From the NCBI RefSeq assembly GCF_002863225.1, contig NZ_PKEK01000051.1:62001-126000 (forward strand): DNA of 64,000 nt, in the 5' to 3' direction. Position numbers and translations under genes: made by a program. Of the stretch, positions 1 through 8,666 are shown one piece after another. Within the stretch, counting starts at the first letter, position 1; the number at the start of each line of letters is the position of its first letter. The notes below the pieces were generated by a model that ran no database searches, was not told the DNA's origin, and saw nothing but the letters and a program-made list of their open reading frames with translations. Origin of the DNA: Mycobacterium sp. Lineage in GTDB: Bacteria; Actinomycetota; Actinomycetes; Mycobacteriales; Mycobacteriaceae.

Positions 1-894
1 TCCGTAAACGAAGTAGGAGACGTTGATGATCGCGAACATCACCAGGAAGGTCCCCAGCACCGGCCGCGCCGGGAACAACTTCGCTTTGGCCGCAAGCTTT
101 TCCGCGACCGACTTGCCGGTGTCGTCGCGGTAGCAGAGGATCGCCGCCGGCACCATCACGAAGCACACCGAGAACGACTCCCAGATCAGCGGGAACTGGA
201 AGGTGGTGCCGGTGAACACCGAGCCCCAGGGAATCACCTGCGCATAGATGTACATGCCCCAGTGGATGAGGATGTTCTCCAGGAACGCGTCGAACACGAA
301 GCCGATCGCGAGCGTCAGCAGACCGAGGCTGATCAGCGGGTGCCGGGACACATAGCTCGCAGGTCCATGTTTGGCCTGCAGCTTGCGCAGGATCGACACC
401 GCCGGGAAGTACGGGCCGAAATAGAACATCACGTAGCCGAAGACCACGAACGGCTCGACGGTCGGCGAGATCGACACCAGCGGAAAGTATTCGGGCCAGT
501 GCACCAGATCGGGGTTGTAGACCGCGAAAGGTGACCAGTTCATGATCGGGTCCTGCCACACGATCAACGTGGTGCACAGGAACATCAGCATCGCCGGGCT
601 GCCCGGGTTGCGCCGCCAGCCCCGGATGAACACGACCAGCAGCACCAGCAGCGCCACCACCGTGGCACCGTCGAGGAAGTCGATGTAATCCAGCCCGAAG
701 CTGAATTTCACCGGTCGCGGGCGGCCCTGCACATTCGGGTTGGCGACACGTGGGTCAAGGGCCACACGGCAATTCGCGATGAAGAACAACGCGAATGCGG
801 CCAGCGCGGCACCGGCAATCCAGCCACCCCATTTGCGCTTCGCTGCGGCCGGCCGGGTCCCCGTGGCCGGCGGTGCGGATTGGTCGGTACTCAT
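1..894 (-). CDS. AveC-like spirocyclase family membrane protein (partial, 3' end outside window)
   Basis: The reading frame is open from an ATG at 894 to the left edge (298 codons), so the C-terminus is missing. The N-terminus starts MSTDQSAPPATG, followed by a hydrophobic helix (residues about 24-42) and more membrane-like segments, for example one rich in V and L near residues 82-95 and aromatic-rich stretches afterwards. It resembles the multi-pass proteins annotated in actinobacteria as spirocyclase AveC family, named after the avermectin spiroketal enzyme. That assignment comes from recalled family features, and enzymatic activity here is inference. A purine-rich ribosome site (GAGGAAGAG) precedes the ATG, which lies 7 nt after the stop of the upstream binding-protein gene. 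The two genes are therefore probably co-transcribed and perhaps share a substrate. Confidence 0.72.
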   Translation of the reverse strand, partial: MSTDQSAPPATGTRPAAAKRKWGGWIAGAALAAFALFFIANCRVALDPRVANPNVQGRPRPVKFSFGLDYIDFLDGATVVALLVLLVVFIRGWRRNPGSPAMLMFLCTTLIVWQDPIMNWSPFAVYNPDLVHWPEYFPLVSISPTVEPFVVFGYVMFYFGPYFPAVSILRKLQAKHGPASYVSRHPLISLGLLTLAIGFVFDAFLENILIHWGMYIYAQVIPWGSVFTGTTFQFPLIWESFSVCFVMVPAAILCYRDDTGKSVAEKLAAKAKLFPARPVLGTFLVMFAIINVSYFVYG

Positions 895-901
895 CTCTTC
901 C

Positions 902-2020
902 TCACCCTTCTTCTCCGAAGCGGTCGACGAGGTGCGAGTTCACGCCGTCGGCGTCGAGCGTCCGGGCGACCAGGTAGCCGGCGCCCATCCAGGCACGTCG
1001 GGTCCACTTACCGAAAGACACCCGGGTGCCTGGAGCACCGGATGCGGCGGGCATCATCTTCACCCTCTCCAGCGCCTCCTTGACACCGCGCGGGCTGAGC
1101 GGATGGGCGTCGCTGAACGCCCGCACGAGTGTGGCGGCGACGTCGCGATTGACGACGGTCACGCAGAATTCGGGGCGGCTGCCGTTGTACTTCTGCGCGT
1201 AGCTGTCGAGGAAGTCCTGCCCGATCTGGTTCGCTTCGTCGTACTGGTCGACACCGGTCCACCCCATGAACGCGTTCCACATGATCGGATTGACCCACGC
1301 GTTCTGCCATGCGGTGGTGGTGAAGCGCGGGGGGTCCCAACCGATGGCCTCCAGTGCGGGGTTGATGAAGACGATTCCGAATCCGAATCCCAGGTGCACG
1401 ATCGCCTCGGACTTTGCCTCATGCAGGGTTTGCACCGCGGCGTTGATGTCCTGAGCAGTCTGGGCGATGGAGACCTCCGCGACGATCCGAATTCCCTTGC
1501 GCCGACAGGCACTTCGTAGGTTCTTCAGATAGCTCTCGCCGATCAGGCTCTGTTCGACCAGAACACCGATCTCGGTGAGTCCCCGTTTAGCGACCAGGTC
1601 CGCGATGAAGATCGGCTCGTCTGTCATCGATCCCTGCGGGAAGGCGAAAGTCCATTCGCCCAGCCAGTCGTCGGTGCCGGTCACACTGATGGCGGGCACT
1701 TTGAACCGCTCCTCGATGGCTTCGCGCAGCGGCACGCAGTTGTCGGTGATGTTGGGACCGAAGACCACGAGGCAGCCCTCGTCGACCAGTTCGCCGTAGG
1801 CGTCGATGACCGCTTTGACCGAACCCTTGGGCAGACCCTCCACCTCGCGGTAGATCATCTGCACGGGACGGTCCATCAGACCCTGCTGCACCGCCTCTTC
1901 GAATATCACGTCGAAGGTCTGAGTGAAGGAGGCGAAAAGCTCCTCGGGGAACCCCGGCGGGAGCTTGAAGTCCATCAAATAACCGACCTTGATCGGCTCC
2001 GCAGTGCTCTCGTAGGACAT
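902..2020 (-). CDS. Solute-binding protein of ABC-transporter type, without signal peptide
   Basis: The 372-residue product has the layout of a type I periplasmic-binding-fold protein (Peripla_BP_6/AmiC-like): an early VGYLMDF strand, a GPNITDN segment, a GTDDW segment and alternating alpha/beta units. The ATG at 2020 is chosen because GGAGG lies just upstream; an ORF extension to 2044 lacks such a site. The N-terminus shows no hydrophobic signal and no lipobox, so the protein should be cytoplasmic. No permease or ABC ATPase gene is adjacent. It is therefore either an orphan binding subunit or, more likely, a ligand sensor in the manner of AmiC/FmdD. It sits between the CbbQ-type ATPase gene (91 nt gap) and the AveC-like gene (7 nt gap). 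The ligand is unknown. Confidence 0.78.
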   Translation of the reverse strand: MSYESTAEPIKVGYLMDFKLPPGFPEELFASFTQTFDVIFEEAVQQGLMDRPVQMIYREVEGLPKGSVKAVIDAYGELVDEGCLVVFGPNITDNCVPLREAIEERFKVPAISVTGTDDWLGEWTFAFPQGSMTDEPIFIADLVAKRGLTEIGVLVEQSLIGESYLKNLRSACRRKGIRIVAEVSIAQTAQDINAAVQTLHEAKSEAIVHLGFGFGIVFINPALEAIGWDPPRFTTTAWQNAWVNPIMWNAFMGWTGVDQYDEANQIGQDFLDSYAQKYNGSRPEFCVTVVNRDVAATLVRAFSDAHPLSPRGVKEALERVKMMPAASGAPGTRVSFGKWTRRAWMGAGYLVARTLDADGVNSHLVDRFGEEG

Positions 2021-2111
2021 GGAACCTCCACTGGGCCGGTTCACCGCCTCTGGTCGCCGGCCTCGGCAAACCTAATATTTGTTCAGACCCTAGCGTCGGC
2101 GCCGATGCGCG

Positions 2112-2963
2112 TCAATCACCGGAGGCGACAGACTCGCTCAAGTACACGCCGATCATTTCCTTGAGACTGCGGGTGACGGCCACGTCGTCGGTGAGCGGGC
2201 CGGCGATCGCCGCCTCGGCGGCGGCGTGCATCGGTAGACCCTCGGCGACCAGTCGGCCGGCGGCGATCAGCACCCGGGTGGAGGCCACCTCACGCAGGCC
2301 GCCGGCTTCCAGGCGGCGGATCGCCTGTCCGAATCGCACCAGTTCCGCGGCCGTGGCTGGGTCCACCCCGGCTTCGTGCGCGACGATGCCCTCCTCGACT
2401 TCGCGTGCCGGAAAGCCGAATTCGATGGCGACCATCCGCTGGCGCGTCGAGTCCTTGAGGTCTTTCAGCACACTCTGGTAGCCGGGGTTGTACGACACCA
2501 CCAGCCCGAATCCCGGTGCCGCGTCCAGCGTCACCCCGAGCCGCTCTATCGGCAGTTGGCGGCGGTAGTCGGCCAGCGGATGCAGCACGACGGTGGTGTC
2601 CTGGCGCGCCTCCACCACCTCGTCGAGATAGCAGATCGCACCCTCGCGCACCGCGCGCGTCAGCGGGCCGTCCACCCACTCCGTCTCGCCGCCACGCAGC
2701 AGATACCGGCCGACCAGATCGGCGGTGGTGAGGTCGTCGTGGCAGGCCACCGTGATCAGCGGCCGTTGCAGGTCGTGGGCCATCGCCTCGACGAACCGGG
2801 TCTTACCGCAACCGGTCGGACCTTTCAGGACGATCGACAGACCCTGGCGGTAGGCCGCCTTGAACACGGCCTCTTCGTTGCCGACCGCGGTGTAGAAGGG
2901 TCGGGTCGCGTCGGCCGCCGACGATGCACCGTTCTGGTGCACGAGCGCGGACTCGTTGGCCAT
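2112..2963 (-). CDS. CbbQ/NirQ/NorQ family MoxR-type AAA+ ATPase
   Basis: The 283-residue product is a single-domain AAA+ protein. It has a Walker A loop GPTGCGKT near residue 48, a Walker B segment CYLDEV near residue 116, and a C-terminal helical lid. Proteins of this family work with a VWA-domain partner to load metal cofactors or reactivate enzymes such as Rubisco, nitric oxide reductase or CO dehydrogenase. The partner is probably the VWA gene immediately upstream in the same direction. The ATG at 2963 is preferred over the adjacent GTG at 2966 because GGAAGGG lies at a good distance. No obvious client metalloenzyme is in the visible part of the cluster, so the target is unknown. Confidence 0.88.
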   Translation of the reverse strand: MANESALVHQNGASSAADATRPFYTAVGNEEAVFKAAYRQGLSIVLKGPTGCGKTRFVEAMAHDLQRPLITVACHDDLTTADLVGRYLLRGGETEWVDGPLTRAVREGAICYLDEVVEARQDTTVVLHPLADYRRQLPIERLGVTLDAAPGFGLVVSYNPGYQSVLKDLKDSTRQRMVAIEFGFPAREVEEGIVAHEAGVDPATAAELVRFGQAIRRLEAGGLREVASTRVLIAAGRLVAEGLPMHAAAEAAIAGPLTDDVAVTRSLKEMIGVYLSESVASGD

Positions 2964-3054
2964 CACTACCCTTCCGCCAGCCGCAGCATTGCGGTTCCTG
3001 GAGCCTAAACGGAACAGATGTTAGTTTCAACAAAGCGTTCGGTTCGCCGGAGCG

Positions 3055-4758
3055 TCACGACACCCGCCGCTTCACTTCTGCCGCGCGGATCGCCGAACGA
3101 AACAGTGGCCCAACGACACTCGTCAGTTCATCGGGTCGGGCGATGCTGGCATGCGCGGTGCTGCCGAACACCCGGCGCAGCGATTCCACGTCGGTGCCCG
3201 CGCCGACGGTCAGGCACACGCAGCCGGTGCCGCGCCGTCGGGCCTCGGTCAGCGCGCGCCGTGCGTCGGCGGCACCGTAGCCGCGCTCATAACCGTGGTC
3301 GTAGGCCAGTCCATCGGAGAGCACCACCAGCAGTCGGCGCGAGGTGCCGCCACGCGCTTCCAGGACGGCCGAGCCGTGCCGGACCGCGGCGCCGAGACGC
3401 GAGTAGGCGCCCGGCTGCAGGCTGTTCAGTCGCCGCAGGACGAAGCTGTCCAACGGATCGTCGAATCGCTTGACCGGCATCATCGTCACGGCACTCCGGC
3501 CCTGCGAGTAATAGGCGTACAGGGCCACCCGGTCACCCAGATCATTTAGCGCAACGGCCAGATTCGCGACGGCGGTGCGCTGCTGCTGATGCACCGTCCG
3601 TCCCAGCGTGCCCGCCTCGGCCGCCGATCCCGAGATGTCCAGCAGTAACAGCACCGACAGGTCTCGTCGACGCCGCAGGCTGTCGAGATACACCGATTCG
3701 TCAGGCACGGATCCGGCCATCGCTTCCACACGTGCTTCGACGACGGCGTCGATGTCGATGTCGTCGCCTTGCGCCTGTCGGTGCCGACGATGCAGGCCCA
3801 TGCCGAGCCTGGCCAGGGGACGTCGCAAGCCGATCGCATCGTCGATCGCCACGCTCGCCGATGCCCTTGTCGGGCAATCGATTTCGAGCACGGTGCACCA
3901 GTCGACCCGGTAGCTCTTGCGGTTGACATCCCACTCCGGATATTTCACGCCGCGGGTGCTCAGGTCGGCCGCGTGATCAATACCGTCCTCGCCCACCCGC
4001 GATGCCAGCGAAGATACGGCCAACGCACCACGCGTCGCGGCGTTGGTGCGATGGGTGGGGTTGTCGGCGCCGGGCGGGCCGCCGCCGCTGCCGGTCTTGC
4101 GCGCCGAGGACAACATCTTCTTCAACCACTTGCCGACGAACCCGCCACCTCCCACCGGGCTGGTGAACAGGTCCGGGTCGTCGGTGTCGTCGACTTCGCC
4201 GTCGTCGAGCTCGTCCAACTCTCGAGGCTTCGTGCTGCGCGGGACGTGTGCGGTCTGTTCGCTGTCCGCCTGCTTGGCAGCACGCGACGACGCCGCGATC
4301 AGCTTCTTGGCCCGTATGACACCGAATTCCGGGGGCGGGTCGTCGACCGCTTCTCGTCCGGACGCCAGGGTGAGCGACGCGGCAGGATTGGCGCTGCGAC
4401 GGGCGATGCCCGGATCGCCTAAGGAAGCCAGTACCTGCGGCAGGACGTCGGCATTGGCGATCAGAGCGCGATGCCCCTCGACGGCCAAATAGCGCTTGGC
4501 AGAACGTGAATGACCGGCCAGCGAGCGGACGACAGCGGGGTCGAAGCTCTGCGCGGCGATCATCGACGCCTGCACCGCGACGGCCGCCAGATTCGCCCGC
4601 GTCGGCAGCGACGGGTCGACGAAGATCGTCTGCCCGTCCGTCCATGGCGGCTCGCCCGGGCGCTGCGCGTCGACTGCCACCGCACAGCCCGCGAAAGCTG
4701 AAGCGAGCATGCCGAGGGTGCGCAACCGGTCGGCGTCGGCGCTGTCGGGCGCAGTCAC
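3055..4758 (-). CDS. NorD/CbbO-like von Willebrand factor A domain protein
   Basis: The 567-residue protein has a C-terminal VWA domain. Its MIDAS motif is DISGSA (about residue 370), and a later SDG segment lies in the LLVVLSDGLAY strand. The central part is charged and of low complexity (Asp/Glu/Gly-rich, residues about 165-240). This architecture matches NorD/CbbO proteins, which pair with CbbQ/NorQ ATPases as enzyme-activation chaperones. The start is a GTG at 4758, ten bases after the stop of the SDR gene. The ATPase gene follows 88 nt downstream, and this gap holds an A/T-rich stretch that could carry an internal promoter. The pairing with the ATPase is well founded; the client enzyme is not known. 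Confidence 0.82.
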   Translation of the reverse strand: MTAPDSADADRLRTLGMLASAFAGCAVAVDAQRPGEPPWTDGQTIFVDPSLPTRANLAAVAVQASMIAAQSFDPAVVRSLAGHSRSAKRYLAVEGHRALIANADVLPQVLASLGDPGIARRSANPAASLTLASGREAVDDPPPEFGVIRAKKLIAASSRAAKQADSEQTAHVPRSTKPRELDELDDGEVDDTDDPDLFTSPVGGGGFVGKWLKKMLSSARKTGSGGGPPGADNPTHRTNAATRGALAVSSLASRVGEDGIDHAADLSTRGVKYPEWDVNRKSYRVDWCTVLEIDCPTRASASVAIDDAIGLRRPLARLGMGLHRRHRQAQGDDIDIDAVVEARVEAMAGSVPDESVYLDSLRRRRDLSVLLLLDISGSAAEAGTLGRTVHQQQRTAVANLAVALNDLGDRVALYAYYSQGRSAVTMMPVKRFDDPLDSFVLRRLNSLQPGAYSRLGAAVRHGSAVLEARGGTSRRLLVVLSDGLAYDHGYERGYGAADARRALTEARRRGTGCVCLTVGAGTDVESLRRVFGSTAHASIARPDELTSVVGPLFRSAIRAAEVKRRVS

Positions 4759-4768
4759 CTCGATGTCG

Positions 4769-5650
4769 CTATCCCCCGGGGCCGTTGGGCCACTTGAGCA
4801 GTGAACCGGCGTCGACCCGGATCTGTTGACCGGTGATGTACCGGCTGTCGTCGCTGGCCAGGAACACGCCGAGGTTGGCGCTGTCCTCGGGTTCGATGTA
4901 CGGGATCGGCATCGCCTGGAAGATGGTGAACAGCGGCTCGGCGTCCTCGCGGGTCGCCTGCTTGCCCTGCTGGGTGAGGTCGGGCCGGAACATGCTGTAC
5001 ATGCCGTCGTTCTGCAGCAGGTGGGTGTTGCAGTTGGTCGGGTGGATGGCGTTGACGCGAATCATGCGGGGCGCCAGGTGCATACACATCTCTTCGATGT
5101 ACTCCATCACGACTCGCTTGCTCCAGCCGTAGCCCGCGCCGCCCGGTCCCATGTTCGGGTTGTCGGTGGTGCCGCGGATCATGCCTGCGGTCGATCCGGT
5201 GACGATGATCGAAGATCCGTCCGGCAGATGCGGCACGGTGACGGCGATGGTGTTCATCACGCCGAGCAGGTCGACGTCCGAGGCGTCGACGAACGACATC
5301 GCGTCGTGCGGACGGCCCATCGCCATCGGCAGGATTCCCGCGTTGGCCACGACGATGTCGATACGTCCGAGATCGGCCAAGCCGGCCTCGACCGCATCGC
5401 GAAGTTCGTTGCGCTCGCGCACATCGGCGATCCGTGCGACGACGCGACGGCCCAATTCCTTGACTGAGCGCTCGGTTTCGGCGAGATCGTCGGGCGTTGC
5501 GAGCGGATAGGGATTGGACGGGATATCACGGCAGATGTCCGTCGCGATGATGTCGGCGCCCTCCCGGGCCATCGCGATGGCGTGGGCCCGGCCCTGCCCA
5601 CGGGCCGCTCCCGTGATGAAAGCGACCTTCCCCTCAAGCTTTCCGGGCAT
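4769..5650 (-). CDS. Mycofactocin-type SDR family oxidoreductase
   Basis: The 293-residue product is a classical short-chain dehydrogenase. It has a TGAARGQG dinucleotide-binding loop near residue 14, NAGI near residue 103, a catalytic Ser in the TGSTAGM strand, and a Tyr-x-x-x-Lys equivalent in GYGWSKRVV. Insertions such as CRDIPSNPYPLATPDDL resemble the mycofactocin-coupled SDR subfamily, in which NAD(H) is tightly held and re-oxidised through mycofactocin. That assignment is by pattern recognition. It is the first gene of the minus-strand cluster, with a good sigma-A-like promoter upstream. The likely role is oxidation of an alcohol substrate of the cluster. Confidence 0.85.
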   Translation of the reverse strand: MPGKLEGKVAFITGAARGQGRAHAIAMAREGADIIATDICRDIPSNPYPLATPDDLAETERSVKELGRRVVARIADVRERNELRDAVEAGLADLGRIDIVVANAGILPMAMGRPHDAMSFVDASDVDLLGVMNTIAVTVPHLPDGSSIIVTGSTAGMIRGTTDNPNMGPGGAGYGWSKRVVMEYIEEMCMHLAPRMIRVNAIHPTNCNTHLLQNDGMYSMFRPDLTQQGKQATREDAEPLFTIFQAMPIPYIEPEDSANLGVFLASDDSRYITGQQIRVDAGSLLKWPNGPGG

Positions 5651-5710
5651 CCGTGCTCCGTCCTCGGCGATAGTTGAGCGCGGGCCCAGTCCCCTTGCTC
5701 GGATGCACCG

Positions 5711-5739
5711 AACCTAACCAGCGTTACGGATCACGTCAA
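5711..5739 (-). promoter_or_regulatory. Sigma-A-like promoter for the SDR-VWA-CbbQ cluster
   Basis: On the minus strand a TTGACG -35 hexamer (5734-5739) is followed after exactly 17 nt by TAGGTT (5711-5716) as a -10 hexamer. Transcription would begin near 5704, giving a leader of about 54 nt before the SDR start at 5650. The assignment rests on sequence and position only. Confidence 0.5.
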
Positions 5740-5922
5740 CTCTGTAAGCACAAATGTTTGGTTACGGCGCTGGTGGTGTACCGCCCGAGGCGGCAGCTAT
5801 TCAGCGGTTCGGGGCCTTGATAACGGCTGCGACCCGTCCGGCGCGACACCGGTATGGCGGATAGCCCCGAACATATATTTGGTTGAGCGGTCTGTTCGAC
5901 GGCCCGCCGATAGGATCCGTCA

Positions 5923-6324
5923 ATGCAGCTGCTGCTCGTGAAACTCGGGCTGATCCTGTTCGTGATCGGCCTGCTGACCGGGTTCGCCGTCCAAGCGCTG
6001 AAGAATCCGCGGATGGGGTTGACCAGCCACCTCGAGGGAGTGCTGAACGGCATGTTCCTCGTGCTGCTCGGCTTGTTGTGGCCGCACGTGCACTTGTCGC
6101 ACGCGTGGGGTGTCACCTCGGTCGTGCTGATTGTGTACTCCACCTACGCGAACTGGCTTTCGACACTGCTCGCCGCGGCGTGGGGTGCCGGTCGCACATT
6201 CGCGCCAATCGCCGCCGGCGACCACGAAACCTCCCCGCTCAAGGAGCGGATCTTCGGCACCCTGTTGATTTCACTGTCGGTCGCGATCGTGATCGGCGTC
6301 GTCATTGTGATCGTCGGGCTCTGA
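5923..6324 (+). CDS. HabB/hydroxylaminobenzene mutase-like small membrane protein
   Basis: The 133-residue protein has four hydrophobic helices: residues about 3-24, 42-57, 65-85 and 110-133. Its conserved-looking stretches include GLLTGFAVQ, NPRMGLTSHLEG and TYANWLSTLLAA. These resemble small integral-membrane proteins related to bacterial hydroxylaminobenzene mutase, often misnamed 'hydrogenase' in mycobacterial annotations. The reaction in the named family is isomerisation of hydroxylaminobenzene to aminophenol. Whether this protein is catalytic is unknown. It is transcribed away from the SDR cluster across a 272-nt gap that contains the SDR promoter, and it faces groEL1 tail to tail. Confidence 0.65.
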   Translation: MQLLLVKLGLILFVIGLLTGFAVQALKNPRMGLTSHLEGVLNGMFLVLLGLLWPHVHLSHAWGVTSVVLIVYSTYANWLSTLLAAAWGAGRTFAPIAAGDHETSPLKERIFGTLLISLSVAIVIGVVIVIVGL

Positions 6325-6377
6325 CGATGGGCGACGACCAGCGGTGATCCCTGGGCGGCTCGGCTAAAGAAAACGAG

Positions 6378-6433
6378 CGAGCGTGAAGCTAGGCGAACGC
6401 TCGGTCTCGAGCGTGAATCTAGACGCACTCTCG
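6378..6433. repeat. Two imperfect inverted repeats of the GCGAGNGTG type
   Basis: Two neighbouring copies lie between the HabB-like gene and groEL1. The first has 7-nt arms CGAGCGT (6378-6384) and ACGCTCG (6397-6403). The second has CGAGCGTG (6408-6415) opposed to CGCACTCTCG (6424-6433). Both have a similar central GAAKCTAG-like spacer. Related longer hairpins occur at 14316-14376 and 26905-26964. Confidence 0.5.
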
Positions 6434-6450
6434 GCTGCTAAGCCCAACGG

Positions 6451-6485
6451 AAACACCCCCGGACCTGTTGAGTCCGGGGGTGTTT
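6451..6485 (-). terminator. Hairpin terminator after groEL1 (possibly bidirectional)
   Basis: A perfect 14-bp stem (arms 6451-6464 and 6472-6485, AAACACCCCCGGAC type) with a 7-nt loop lies 15 nt downstream of the groEL1 stop. It faces the HabB-like gene as well, so it may end transcription from both sides. Confidence 0.75.
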
Positions 6486-6499
6486 CGTCGAGCAGTGAC

Positions 6500-8125
6500 C
6501 TAGTGGGCGTGGCCGTGGTGATGGCCGTGCCCGTGGTCGTCGGCAGCCTCGGCCGGCTTCTCGACAACCGCGGTCTCGGTGGTCAGCACCATCCGCGCCA
6601 CCGACGCGGCGTTGAGCACCGCCGAACGGGTGACCTTGACCGGGTCGATGACCCCGTCGGCACCGAGGTCGCCGTACTCCAGCGTCGCCGCATTCAGACC
6701 GTGCCCGACCGGCAGCTCGCTGACCTTGCTGACCGCGACCGCGCCGTCGAGCCCGGCATTGGTGGCGATCCAGTGCAGCGGGGCGCTGAGCGCGTTGGAG
6801 AACACCTCGACCCCGCTGGCCTCGTCGCCGGACAGCGATGCCTGCAGCTCTCCGAGCGCCTTGCGGGCGTGGATCAGCGCCGATCCGCCACCGGAGACGA
6901 TGCCTTCTTCCACCGCCGCCTTGGCCGCGGCCACCGCGTCCTCGACGGCTTCCTTGCGCTTCTTGAGCGCGGTCTCCGTCGCCGCGCCGACCTTAATCAC
7001 CGCAACGCCGCCGGCCAGCTTGGCCAGCCGCTCCTGCAGCTTTTCGCGATCCCAGTCGGAGTCGGTGGCTTCGATCTCGGCGCGCAGTTGCTTGGCGCGG
7101 TTGGTGATGGCGTCAGCGCCGCCACCGCCCTCGACGATGACGGTGTCGTCCTTGCTGACCACCACGCGACGGGCCGAGCCCAGCACGTCGAGGCCCACCT
7201 CGCGCAGCGAGAGACCGACGTCGGGGTTGACCACCTGTCCGCCGGTGACGATGGCCAGGTCCTCCAGGAACGCCTTGCGGCGGTCGCCGAAGAACGGCGC
7301 CTTGACCGCGACGGCCTTCAGCGTCTTGCGGATCGCGTTGACCACCAGCGTCGACAGCGGCTCGCCCTCGACATCCTCAGCGATCACCAGCAGCGGCTTG
7401 CCGGCCTCGGCCACCTTCTCCAGCAGCGGCAACAGGTCGGGCAGCGAGCTGATCTTGTCGCGATGCAGCAGGATCAGGGCGTCCTCGAGGACGGCCTGCT
7501 GGGCGTCGAAGTCGGTGACGAAGTAGGCCGACAAGAAGCCCTTGTCGAAGCCGACGCCCTCGGTGAACTCCAATTCGGTGTTCAGCGTCGACGACTCCTC
7601 GACGCTCACCACGCCGTCGTCGCCCACCTTGCTGATGGCCTCACCCACAAGCGCACCGACCTCCTCGTCACGCGACGAGACGGTGGCGATCTGGGCGATG
7701 CCGGTCTGGCCGGACACCGGGGTGGCGGCGGCCAGCAGCGCCTCGGACACGGCGTCGGCGGCCTTGCTGATGCCCTGGCCCAGCGCGATCGGGTTGGCAC
7801 CGGCCGCGACGTTGCGCAGTCCGTGCTTGATGATGGCCTGCGCCAGCACGGTCGCGGTGGTGGTGCCGTCGCCGGCGATGTCGTTGGTCTTGGTGGCCAC
7901 TGACTTCACCAGCTGGGCGCCCAGGTTCTCGAACGGGTCTTCCAGGTCGATCTCACGGGCGACCGTGACGCCGTCGTTGGTGACGGACGGGCCGCCAAAG
8001 GCCTTGGCCAGCACCACATTCCGGCCACGCGGGCCCAGCGTCACGCGGACCGCGTCGGCGAGCTTGTCGACACCGGCTTCCATCGCCCGACGCGCGGTCT
8101 CGTTGAACTCAATCTGCTTACTCAT
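6500..8125 (-). CDS. groEL1: 60 kDa chaperonin GroEL1 (His-rich C-terminus)
   Basis: The 541-residue protein is a complete GroEL subunit. It contains the ATP-site segment DGTTTATVLAQ (about residue 86) and GGGSALIHA (about 413). The C-terminus ends in a His-rich run (DDHGHGHHHGHAH) in place of the usual GGM repeat. In mycobacteria this tail and linkage to groES mark GroEL1 (Cpn60.1), the non-essential paralogue linked to biofilm mycolate synthesis in M. smegmatis; the essential GroEL2 lies elsewhere. It is downstream of groES with a 78-nt gap and is presumably co-transcribed from the CIRCE-controlled promoter. The His-rich tail could bind metal ions. Confidence 0.97.
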   Translation of the reverse strand: MSKQIEFNETARRAMEAGVDKLADAVRVTLGPRGRNVVLAKAFGGPSVTNDGVTVAREIDLEDPFENLGAQLVKSVATKTNDIAGDGTTTATVLAQAIIKHGLRNVAAGANPIALGQGISKAADAVSEALLAAATPVSGQTGIAQIATVSSRDEEVGALVGEAISKVGDDGVVSVEESSTLNTELEFTEGVGFDKGFLSAYFVTDFDAQQAVLEDALILLHRDKISSLPDLLPLLEKVAEAGKPLLVIAEDVEGEPLSTLVVNAIRKTLKAVAVKAPFFGDRRKAFLEDLAIVTGGQVVNPDVGLSLREVGLDVLGSARRVVVSKDDTVIVEGGGGADAITNRAKQLRAEIEATDSDWDREKLQERLAKLAGGVAVIKVGAATETALKKRKEAVEDAVAAAKAAVEEGIVSGGGSALIHARKALGELQASLSGDEASGVEVFSNALSAPLHWIATNAGLDGAVAVSKVSELPVGHGLNAATLEYGDLGADGVIDPVKVTRSAVLNAASVARMVLTTETAVVEKPAEAADDHGHGHHHGHAH

Positions 8126-8203
8126 GAATGTCCTTACGACTAACGAGTGCCGCCCCGGAACTCACCCGTCGAAACGGGAAGCTCCGGGGCGGGACACGGG
8201 CGC

Positions 8204-8506
8204 TTACTTGTTGACGACAGCCAGCACGTCGCGGGCCGAGAGGATCAGGTACTCCTCGCCGCCGTACTTGATTTCGGTGCCGCCGTACTTGCTGTAGATG
8301 ACGGTGTCGCCTTCGGACACGTCCAGCGGAATCCGCTTCGAGCCGTCCTCATCCCACCGGCCGGGGCCGACGGCGACGACTTTGCCCTCTTGGGGCTTTT
8401 CCTTAGCGGTGTCGGGAATGACCAGACCGGATGCGGTCGTGGTCTCGGCCTCGTTGGCCTGTACGAGGATCTTGTCCTCGAGTGGCTTGATGTTGACGCT
8501 CGCCAC
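8204..8506 (-). CDS. groES: 10 kDa co-chaperonin GroES
   Basis: The 100-residue product is full length for GroES. It carries the mobile loop region (TTTASGLVIPD, residues about 22-32) and the conserved PLEDKILV start and the GTEIKYGGEEYLIL end. It forms the heptameric lid of the chaperonin. The gene is first in the groES-groEL1 operon. A leader of roughly 130 nt separates it from the promoter/operator cluster at 8635-8668. The upstream GGAGGGCTCC sequence provides a ribosome site for the ATG at 8506. Confidence 0.97.
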   Translation of the reverse strand: MASVNIKPLEDKILVQANEAETTTASGLVIPDTAKEKPQEGKVVAVGPGRWDEDGSKRIPLDVSEGDTVIYSKYGGTEIKYGGEEYLILSARDVLAVVNK

Positions 8507-8634
8507 GATTGGAGCCCTCCACTTAGTTAGTCAGGTCGGGGGCGGTTGCCCCGATTTTCCAGGTGTTTTTGGCTTTCGTCCGCGCCTGCGCGTCGTCGTC
8601 GCGGGAGCCGACGCCGGGCTTGGCCGATTGCCAC

Positions 8635-8666
8635 CTAGCACTCTATACATGCGAGTGCTAGCACTC
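8635..8666. promoter_or_regulatory. CIRCE operator cluster (HrcA site) of groES
   Basis: CTAGCACTC (8635-8643), nine bases, then GAGTGCTAG (8653-8661) form a perfect CIRCE inverted repeat. The right arm also begins a gapless palindrome, GAGTGCTAGCACTC (8653-8666), adding a third half-site. HrcA is the known repressor of such sites. The operator overlaps the predicted groES promoter. Confidence 0.9.

Noticed and set aside
5736..6143. A 135-codon minus-strand frame overlapping the HabB-like gene
   Set aside because: It is antisense to a protein with four clear membrane helices and has no family features. The region around its end is the SDR promoter.
6383..7903. A 506-codon open frame on the plus strand opposite groEL1
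   Set aside because: It is antisense to a certain gene, is rich in Arg, Gln, Gly and His without domain character, and is explained by GC-rich third positions.
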